Part shown: positions 57,558-64,000 of the stretch, piece after piece
Position numbering within the stretch: position 1 is the stretch's first letter
Layout: each line of letters opens with the position of its first letter
Source of the DNA: Pseudomonadota bacterium
GTDB taxonomy: Bacteria > Pseudomonadota > Gammaproteobacteria > Burkholderiales > Rhodocyclaceae
Assembly (NCBI GenBank): GCA_018241725.1
Contig: JAFEDI010000103.1
Location: 1-64,000 of the forward strand
Length of the DNA: 64,000 bases
Direction: 5' to 3'
Made by a program: the position numbers and the translations under genes
Notes under the pieces: model-generated
What the model was told of the DNA's origin: nothing
Seen by the model: the letters and a program-made list of their open reading frames with translations, nothing else
Databases searched by the model: none

Positions 57558-58532
57558 CTATTTTCCGTTCTTGATCCGCGCGTACTCGGCCACGCTGATG
57601 TTCACCAGCAGGCGCGCATTGGCGTAATAAATCCCGTCGCTTTCACTGCCTCTCAACAGGTACTTCAGCTTGCACAGCCAACTGCTCCACGAATAAAACA
57701 GCCAATGCGTGGCGAACGTGAAAAAGCGGTATTGCGGATAATGCTGGAACAGGAACTTCAGGCGTGAGCGGGTGAAATGATCGTCGCTACGCACCACCTC
57801 CGCCCGCCCCCGCGAGCTTTCCCCGCATAAATGCAGGGCGCGCGCGGACGGCAGATAGACACTCCGGAACCCGGCACGACGCATCCGGAAAAACAGATCA
57901 TCCTCCTCGGAATACAGGAAGCGGTCCTCGGGCAACAGGCCAACCCGGGCAAAAACCTCGCGCCGGACCAGCAGGCAGGCGGCAGACATGAGCGGCACAT
58001 CCCGCGGCGCCTCACCTGCGATCAAGACATCCCGGTTGCCGTAAAAGAGCTTTCTGAAGAAGCGGTCAAACGGCGGAAAATGGAACGCCAGCAAGCAACC
58101 CAGTTGTGACCAGGGCGACGTGATCTGCGTTACCGAATGCTGGAACTCCCCGGAGGCCAGCACCAAGCGGGGCCCCACCGCGCCGACCCCCGGATCGCCC
58201 TGCATGACGGCGAGCAACCCAGTCAGACAGCCCGCCTCCAGAAACGCATCGGAGTTCAGCAAGAGTACAAACGGAGCCGAAGAACGCCGGATCGCCATGT
58301 TATTGGCCACCGAAAAACCGGCATTGCGATCATTTTCGATCACCGTAATGCCAGGGAAACGCGATTGCAGGGCCTCCACCGTGCCATCCTGCGAATCGTT
58401 ATCCACAACGTAGACGTGCGCTGCGATCCCTTCGGCATCAATCTTTCCCAGGACATCGCCGACACATCGACACGTCAGCTCGGGGGTCTTCCACGTCACG
58501 ATGACGATATCAACCACGGCGTTGCCACTCAT
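57558..58532 (-). CDS. Family 2 glycosyltransferase
   Basis: 324 aa GT-A fold enzyme of the rhamnosyltransferase-like group: VDIVIVTWKTPELTCRCV, YVVDNDSQDGTVEAL, ENDRNAGFSVANNMAI, VLLLNSDAFLEAGCL with the metal-binding D-x-D replaced by NSDA, and RFLYSEEDDLFFRMRRAGF (acceptor-side E-E-D-D-L). It probably adds a sugar to a surface polysaccharide or lipid. There are no other polysaccharide genes nearby. The start at 58532 is preceded by GGAGG. Local composition is slightly lower in GC than flanking genes. Confidence 0.9.
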   Translation of the reverse strand: MSGNAVVDIVIVTWKTPELTCRCVGDVLGKIDAEGIAAHVYVVDNDSQDGTVEALQSRFPGITVIENDRNAGFSVANNMAIRRSSAPFVLLLNSDAFLEAGCLTGLLAVMQGDPGVGAVGPRLVLASGEFQHSVTQITSPWSQLGCLLAFHFPPFDRFFRKLFYGNRDVLIAGEAPRDVPLMSAACLLVRREVFARVGLLPEDRFLYSEEDDLFFRMRRAGFRSVYLPSARALHLCGESSRGRAEVVRSDDHFTRSRLKFLFQHYPQYRFFTFATHWLFYSWSSWLCKLKYLLRGSESDGIYYANARLLVNISVAEYARIKNGK

Positions 58533-58682
58533 CTCCCACCTCCAGCACCCGGAATACATTTACATATCAGGCGACGATACCCGGTACGCCGCCGGGCTTC
58601 AACCAGCCATCCTGACCCGCCGCGCCGGAATACCCCCGGGGAACGCGCCTGGTTGCGGCTTGACCGGGCAGCTCCGTCCGCC

Positions 58683-60158
58683 TCAGCTTTCCTTGCCCGC
58701 GTTCATCTGCCGGACCAGCCGCCAGGCCATTCCGCCTATGATGGCGACGCCGAGCAGCAGCACGCCCCACAGGATGTAAGTGCGCTGCCGTGCCGCTGCG
58801 GCGGCCTGGCTGGCGGCGCTGGCCTCGGCGGCATCGCTGCGGCCGACCTTCAGCTCGCCGACCTGCGCCTGCTCCAGCCGCTGGAGTTCGGCCGGAGTGA
58901 ATCCCGGTGCCACCTGGTCCAGTGCCTGGTTGGCCGGGATCGCATCGCTGCGGCCGAAGCTGAGGGAATAAGGCGGCGTGCCGCCGGCCAGGAAGATCAG
59001 CGTCGCGGCCTGCCACGACAGTCCGAGCTCGGGTTGCGCGGTGGAGGCGGCGTTCAAGGGCCGGAGCACCCACTCCTGCTGATGGCCGAGGCCGATGCCC
59101 ACGGCGCCCGAGCGGCGGGTCTGGCCGTCCTGGGTGATCTGGTAGAAGGTGGCCTGGGTCCTCGGCTGAAAGACCCACTCGGTGGTCTTGCCGGCCTGGC
59201 GGCTGGGGCGCTCGACGTAGGCGCCCAAGGCCACCGGATAGACGATGTTCGCCTCCCGCAGCCCAAGGCTGAACTGCTCCACGGGTAAGGCGATTCCCGC
59301 AGGGTAAACCAGATCGCCGGCCTGCTTGCCGGCCACGGGCTTGATCCACAGGGTTTCGCGGCGCGGCTCGCTGCTTCGCGGCTTGAGCGTTTCCGCTTCG
59401 ATGGCCGGGAACACGATCGGCTCGCCCCGCTGCCAGCTCAGGCGCGCGTAGCGGAAGGACTGCGGACTCAATTCGAGGCGGTCGCTGGCCAGGGTCTGGG
59501 CGCTGTCATTGCGCAGCCAGCTCAGTTCGGCAACGCCGGCGGTATGCCATTGCTTGAGGTCGTTGCTGGTCTCCAGCCAGACCTCGGCGCTGTAGCTGCT
59601 TCGCTCCTTCGGCGCGCTGAAACGCAAGGCTTCGATATGCAGCGGATCGTTCCCGTCGCCTTTGGCCGCCGGACCGAAATCCAGGATCAGGTGGCTGATC
59701 GCGGCCCGGTCACGGCCCGGCACGCGGCCGGTCCGCGCCTGTACCGACTGCACACTGCCATCGGGGCGGGTCTGGATGTCGATGTCGATAGGCGCGCTGC
59801 CGGCTGCCGTGGGCACGCCACCGCGCACCGGAAAGATGCTCGCCGCCAAGATGCCGCGCCGGGCCTGCTGTTCCGCCGGCGGGCGATACAAGGCATGCGG
59901 CTGGACCACGCCCCGCGCATCGAAGACCCGCAAGTCATCGAGTTCGGCCGTTCGCGCCTTGAGATAAACCGTCTGCGGCAGGCGCAGGCCGACCACGCCC
60001 TGCTTGCCGTTGACCTGCAAAGGCAGCGCGTAGGCGTAGTCCGCGGGGGTGTCCGACTTCAATTCAGTGGAAGCCGCCGCCACGGCCGGGACGGCAAGGC
60101 TGGCCGCCAGCAGAAAAGCGGGGAAGACAAGGACTCGCGGTGGGAACATGGCTGTCAT
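58683..60158 (-). CDS. DUF3999 family exported protein
   Basis: 491 aa: signal peptide (MFPPRVLVFPAFLLAASLAV, cleavage near AVA-AA), a large beta-rich periplasmic part, and a C-terminal membrane helix (TYILWGVLLLGVAIIGGMAW). The pattern DYAYALPLQVNGKQGVVGLR and the ending match DUF3999 proteins, which always travel with DUF2339 genes. The start overlaps the DUF2339 stop by ATGA. Function unknown; an envelope role is inferred from topology. Confidence 0.85.
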   Translation of the reverse strand: MTAMFPPRVLVFPAFLLAASLAVPAVAAASTELKSDTPADYAYALPLQVNGKQGVVGLRLPQTVYLKARTAELDDLRVFDARGVVQPHALYRPPAEQQARRGILAASIFPVRGGVPTAAGSAPIDIDIQTRPDGSVQSVQARTGRVPGRDRAAISHLILDFGPAAKGDGNDPLHIEALRFSAPKERSSYSAEVWLETSNDLKQWHTAGVAELSWLRNDSAQTLASDRLELSPQSFRYARLSWQRGEPIVFPAIEAETLKPRSSEPRRETLWIKPVAGKQAGDLVYPAGIALPVEQFSLGLREANIVYPVALGAYVERPSRQAGKTTEWVFQPRTQATFYQITQDGQTRRSGAVGIGLGHQQEWVLRPLNAASTAQPELGLSWQAATLIFLAGGTPPYSLSFGRSDAIPANQALDQVAPGFTPAELQRLEQAQVGELKVGRSDAAEASAASQAAAAARQRTYILWGVLLLGVAIIGGMAWRLVRQMNAGKES

Positions 60159-63100
60159 GGCGCGACGGACGGTTTCTTTTCGGTGGGTTCGGTGGCTTGG
60201 GTGGGAAATGGGGCCAGATAGCCGATGGTCAGCATCAGGATGCCCACGCCGAGGAAGGACACGATACGCTCGATGCCACCGACGTTGGAGAGGTCCACAA
60301 AGAACAGCTTGCCGATGACCAGCACCAGCAGCCCGGCCCCCGCCATCCAGGGCGTGCGCAGCTGGCGCCGGGCGGCGAAACGCATCAGCACCAGCGCCGT
60401 GGCGCTCCATACCAGCGACAGCATGGCCTGCACGAATTGCGAGCGGAACAGCGGCTCCATCTGGTACGGGATGTCCAGGAAGTACGCGGCGCTACGCAAC
60501 AGCATCAGGTTGAACCACAGGTAGGCGGCGCAGGCCGCGCCTTGCGGCAGCCACGCCGGCAGCCTGCGTTCGCCGCCCGCGCTCAGCCGCCAGGTGGCCA
60601 CGGCGAGCAGCGCGGCGTAGCCGGTGGTGAGATCGAGGGGGTTGAGCAGCGGCAGATAGGGCAAGGGCGCCATCAGGCCGTTCTGGGTGAAGTTCCAGAT
60701 CACGGCCACCCCGACGGACCACAGCGTACCCAAGGGGATCAGCACGTCCCGGTACCAGCCGGCAATCGGCGCGGTCGGCCAGCGCTCGCTGCGGGCGCGG
60801 GGGATCAGCAGCGCCACGTAGGCCATCATTGCCCAGGCCGGCAGGTAGCGCGCCCAGCTGCCGGCGGTGAACCAGCCGCCCGCAGCCAGCAGTTCGGCCT
60901 GTTCCGGCGAATCGGCCTGCAGGCCCAGGATGACCAGGTGGTGCCCGAGCGGCCACAGGATGAGCCAGGGCCCGACCGTGCGCAGGGTGTGCAGCACCCG
61001 CAACAAACGGGGCTGCCGTTCCGGCAGCAGCCAGCCGGTGCGATCCGCGTCCCGCAGCAGCCATTCGCTGGTGGCCCACAGCGCGCCAAAGGCCAGCCAC
61101 ACCGGCCAGGCTGGGATGACGAGATAAGCGTCGAGCTGCTGGAGAATCCGCAACGTGGCGTGGAGCAGGCCCGGCCACACGGCCGCCGCGAACCAGCGCA
61201 ATTCGCCCCATTGCCAGTGCCCGGCCAGACGGACGAAGAGCGGTGCGGTAAGCGCCAGGAAGAGGCAATAGAGGGGATGGACGGGCGGCCAGACGGCTTC
61301 GCTGAACAGGTTACGGCTGTCGAGAATATGCGCCCCCCAGCCGTTGAGGCTGCCCAGCACATAGGCAAACCACCAGAAGCCGGCCCAGCCGAGCAGGATG
61401 CGGGAATGCTGGCGATAGCGGCCTTCCGGCTGGTGTTGAAAGCTCAGGCTGCTGAAACCCGCGCCCAGCGCAAGAAGAAGGCCACCGAGGAAGCCGGTGT
61501 CGAGAAGGTTGTCGCTGACAACGTCCCCTGACGCGCTGATGCCGAAGTCCAGCACCTGGAGGAAGACCAGGCCAGCCAGCACCTGCAGCAACAGGGCGAA
61601 ATGGCGTGCAACGCTCCATTCCAGCCGGCCGGCGATCAAGCCCAGGATGGCGGCAACCACCATCGCGCTCAAAACGTACAAGGTGTGGGCCTGCGCGCTG
61701 CCGTGCAGGTAGATTTCCAGCCAGGCGCCGGCCAGCAGCCAGAGTGCTGCAAAAAAGAGGAAGACGGTGGCCAGCGTGGCGGCAAACGGAACGGACGCCC
61801 CTTCGGCGGCGTCGGCGCGGCTTCCCTTGCGGAAATTCATCGCCATGACAAAGCCGGTACCGGCCAGCAGCAGGAAGCCGAGCCACAGATTGGAGTGGAC
61901 GGCGACTTCCGGCTGCAAGCCGCTGATCGATACCACGTAGGACACCCACGCCCCGACCTGCACCAGCACGCCGAACACCCAGGCCAGCGTCTGCTTCTGG
62001 CGCAGGCCGACCCAGACGATGCCGGCCCCTTCCAGCGCCCAGGCGGCCGAGGTCCAGCGGCCATCGAGGGCAAACGGAATGGCCAGGGTGCCGAACACGA
62101 TGCCGAGGGCGAGGAAGGACTCGACCAGCAGCTTCAGCGTGTCGCCGCGGCGCCGCCACAGGGCCGCCGTCAGGCCGGTGTAGAACAGCCCCAGCGCCAG
62201 CGCCGAGAAGGCCAGGCCGAAGGGCGTGTCGCGGACGATGCCGTATTGCAGGCCGAAGGCCAGCAAGGGCGTGCCGAAGACCAGCGTGCCATCCACATAG
62301 TGCTTGAGGCGCGGCGCCTGGCGGCGGGCGTAGAGGATGGCGATGGCGACGTAGAAGACGAAGAACAGGATCAGGAAGCCCTGCACCGACAGATAGTTTT
62401 CCGGCGTGTAGCGCAGCACGCCCCAGGCCGTTCCGATCACGAAGGTGAAGGCGAAGCCGAGCAGGTTGAGCAGGCGCCACGAGCGCTCGAGCGCGATGGC
62501 CAGAATTCCGGCGTTGAGCAGCGCGTAGTACGAGAACAGGCCGATATGGCTGCCCTGCCCGGTGGACGTCAGGATCGGCGCCGCAAAGCCGCCGACGATG
62601 CCGAACACCGCCAGCCAGACGGCATCCTGCAGGACGGCCAGGAGGCAGGTGAACAAGGTCAGCACGAACAGCAGCGCGAAGGCCAGGCCGCCCGGAATCA
62701 GGTCGTACAGGCGGAAGGCGCCGAAGGTCACCAGCATCAGGATGCCGAGGGCCGTGCCCTGCACCGGCAGGCTGATCGACGCGCGGGTTTCCCGGATGCG
62801 CCAGCCCCACAGCAGCAAGACAATGTCGGCGACCACGATGCCGGCCAGACGCAGCTCGATCGGCACCGAAACCCGCGCCGCGGCGTACTTGAGCAGGAAA
62901 CTGATACCGAAGAAGAGAATCAGCAGGCCGGCCTTGGCAACCAGGTTGCCGCCGAACAGCCAGGCCTTGGCGGCCAGCAGCCAGGCCGGTGGCGGAGCCG
63001 GTTCGTAGGGTTCCGGCGGCGCGGCGGGGCGGACGGGATCGGGCTTGGCCGGCGCCTCCACGGGGCCAGGAATCATTGCCGGCTCCGGATCGTGCGCGGT

Positions 63101-63427
63101 CGCCGCTCCCACCAGCGGTGCCGGCTCCGGGCCCGGCAGCGTGCGCACGAACACCGGCCCGTAGTCGATCTCGACAGGGACGGCGGCAGCGGCGTCGCCG
63201 GGCGGCGGAGCAACGGACGCTTCGGCGGGCCAGGCGACGGGCACCTCGGACGGCTCAGCCGCGTGGGCTGCACTGGCTTGACGATAAAGCTGCTGGATCC
63301 GCTCCTCCTGCATCAGGACCTTTTGCTCCAGGTCCCCCAGCCGGCGGCGGGCGCCGATCACCAGGAACAGCAGCACGATGGGCGCAATGACAAAGGCAAA
63401 CGCCAGCAGGACGAGCAGGGATTCCAT
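60155..63427 (-). CDS. DUF2339 family multi-spanning membrane protein
   Basis: 1090 aa with an N-terminal anchor, a coiled-coil segment (RRRLGDLEQKVLMQEERIQQ), a Pro/Ala/Glu-rich linker (about 60-150) and roughly 25-30 hydrophobic helices. The segment KAWLFGGNLVAKAGLLILFF near residue 155 is the usual DUF2339 opening (W.. GGN.. ..G..L), followed by repeated four-to-five-helix units. Function unknown. Coupled by ATGA to the DUF3999 gene, so the two products probably form one complex. Confidence 0.9.
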   Translation of the reverse strand: MESLLVLLAFAFVIAPIVLLFLVIGARRRLGDLEQKVLMQEERIQQLYRQASAAHAAEPSEVPVAWPAEASVAPPPGDAAAAVPVEIDYGPVFVRTLPGPEPAPLVGAATAHDPEPAMIPGPVEAPAKPDPVRPAAPPEPYEPAPPPAWLLAAKAWLFGGNLVAKAGLLILFFGISFLLKYAAARVSVPIELRLAGIVVADIVLLLWGWRIRETRASISLPVQGTALGILMLVTFGAFRLYDLIPGGLAFALLFVLTLFTCLLAVLQDAVWLAVFGIVGGFAAPILTSTGQGSHIGLFSYYALLNAGILAIALERSWRLLNLLGFAFTFVIGTAWGVLRYTPENYLSVQGFLILFFVFYVAIAILYARRQAPRLKHYVDGTLVFGTPLLAFGLQYGIVRDTPFGLAFSALALGLFYTGLTAALWRRRGDTLKLLVESFLALGIVFGTLAIPFALDGRWTSAAWALEGAGIVWVGLRQKQTLAWVFGVLVQVGAWVSYVVSISGLQPEVAVHSNLWLGFLLLAGTGFVMAMNFRKGSRADAAEGASVPFAATLATVFLFFAALWLLAGAWLEIYLHGSAQAHTLYVLSAMVVAAILGLIAGRLEWSVARHFALLLQVLAGLVFLQVLDFGISASGDVVSDNLLDTGFLGGLLLALGAGFSSLSFQHQPEGRYRQHSRILLGWAGFWWFAYVLGSLNGWGAHILDSRNLFSEAVWPPVHPLYCLFLALTAPLFVRLAGHWQWGELRWFAAAVWPGLLHATLRILQQLDAYLVIPAWPVWLAFGALWATSEWLLRDADRTGWLLPERQPRLLRVLHTLRTVGPWLILWPLGHHLVILGLQADSPEQAELLAAGGWFTAGSWARYLPAWAMMAYVALLIPRARSERWPTAPIAGWYRDVLIPLGTLWSVGVAVIWNFTQNGLMAPLPYLPLLNPLDLTTGYAALLAVATWRLSAGGERRLPAWLPQGAACAAYLWFNLMLLRSAAYFLDIPYQMEPLFRSQFVQAMLSLVWSATALVLMRFAARRQLRTPWMAGAGLLVLVIGKLFFVDLSNVGGIERIVSFLGVGILMLTIGYLAPFPTQATEPTEKKPSVAP

Positions 63428-63560
63428 ACGGATCTTCCGTGCAAGAAAGTGGGCGGAATTATCACATGAGAGTAATTTCCGCCGTGTGCCGCGCGTCCTT
63501 CTCGCCGGCAGCCTTTAATCAGGTGCAGCACAATGCCTTTGGCAAGAGGTGACCAGAATC

Positions 63561-64000
63561 ATGAAGACCCAGTACTACACCGCCTCAAGCCTCGATGGCT
63601 TCATCGCCACCGAGGATGACTCACTGGAATGGCTGTTTCCGCTAGGCGACCTGAACGCGTCCAGCTATCCCGCCTTCATTGCCGAAGTCGGCGCGCTGGC
63701 CATGGGCTCCTCCACCTATGAATGGATGCTCCGCAACGCCGACCAGGTGGCCGCCGAAACCGGCTCCCCCTGGCCCTACACCCAGCCCGTCTGGGTATTC
63801 ACCACCCGCCAGCTCCCCAGCGTGGAAGGTTCGGACATCCGCTTCGTCAAAGGCGACGTGCGCGAGGTGCACGAGCAAATGCGCACCGCCGCCGGGCCCA
63901 AGAACATCTGGATCGTCGGCGGTGGAGACCTGGCCGGCCAGTTCCATGACGCCGGCCTGGTGGATGAGATCATCATCCAGATCGGCTCCGTGACCCTCGG
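63561..64000 (+). CDS. Dihydrofolate reductase family (RibD-like) protein, partial
   Basis: The first 146 codons; the gene runs off the window. MKTQYYTASSLDGFIATEDD is the typical opening of the RibD C-terminal-domain / DHFR-like family, followed by GALAMGSSTYEWML, WVFTTRQLP and IWIVGGGDLAGQFHDAGLVD with the nucleotide-binding GGG. These proteins are uncharacterised reductases distinct from true FolA. The start at 63561 follows AGAGGTGA. Confidence 0.88.
   Translation, partial: MKTQYYTASSLDGFIATEDDSLEWLFPLGDLNASSYPAFIAEVGALAMGSSTYEWMLRNADQVAAETGSPWPYTQPVWVFTTRQLPSVEGSDIRFVKGDVREVHEQMRTAAGPKNIWIVGGGDLAGQFHDAGLVDEIIIQIGSVTL

Noticed and set aside
60140-61531. 463-codon plus-strand frame opposite DUF2339
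   Set aside because: His/Gln/Gly-rich antisense shadow with no domain.

Overview
The window is a GC-rich, densely packed chromosomal segment from a respiratory Gram-negative bacterium, most likely a betaproteobacterium and plausibly a member of Rhodocyclales. That placement is inferred from the gene families: many c-type cytochromes, TtrSR/TsdA-like sulfur genes, NirBDC, two PP2C/kinase- and DUF2339-type families, and an RtcR-controlled RNA-repair operon. No marker gene settles the taxonomy.

Layout. 1-1.6 kb: folate one-carbon genes (end of purU, folD, folB). 1.7-5.7 kb: an SRPBCC protein, a PAS-GGDEF diguanylate cyclase, a MarC-family membrane protein and a phosphoesterase. 5.7-12.1 kb: a minus-strand block of three secreted multihaem cytochromes (a TsdA-like dihaem, a c4-like dihaem, and a five-haem fusion of an alcohol/gluconate-dehydrogenase-type cytochrome with a TsdA module), preceded by a TtrS/TtrR-like sensor kinase and regulator. 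12.2-16.0 kb: a small repeat protein diverging from a PepSY / cytochrome b561 / OmpR-type regulator / sensor kinase operon; both promoters carry the same CTTCAG-N5-CTTCAG box in mirror orientation. 16.1-17.4 kb: a secreted M20 amidohydrolase.

17.5-24.5 kb is an accessory island: a LysR pseudogene, an A/T-richer AAA ATPase + HNH pair resembling a Septu/PtuAB-type defence module, a gene-free stretch of palindromes, a chimeric DUF1016/SDR remnant, an intact DUF1016 (YhcG-like) nuclease, and two ~740-bp copies of an element. Each element has a leader RNA-like region, a 39-codon ORF and a 96-codon ORF joined by an ATGA overlap. Two sequence words in the leaders differ between copies, yet stay complementary within each copy. 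One of these words contains the ribosome binding site, and the words sit around an intrinsic-terminator-like hairpin. This is the best candidate for an undescribed regulatory or mobile system in the window.

24.5-32.7 kb: a periplasmic-binding/GGDEF protein, then nirB-nirD-nirC, a PP2C phosphatase-kinase fusion and a YkuD protein. 32.8-40.4 kb: an SpmA-SpmB-like membrane protein, a lipoprotein, a GST, an MgtC protein, and a two-component system divergent from an MHS-family organic-acid transporter. 40.7-45.1 kb: gshA (TTG start) and a two-domain M16 peptidase. 45.3-48.3 kb: a cytochrome c, Tat-type phosphoesterase, soluble CuA protein, ECF sigma and anti-sigma operon. 48.3-55.2 kb: an RNA-repair locus, rsr - Y-RNA/tRNA-like elements - rtcB - nucleotidyltransferase - rtcA, with a near-consensus sigma-54 promoter and the divergent activator rtcR. 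55.3-64 kb: a further ECF sigma factor, a small membrane protein, a YkuE-like phosphoesterase, a glycosyltransferase, the DUF2339/DUF3999 pair, and the start of a DHFR-family protein.
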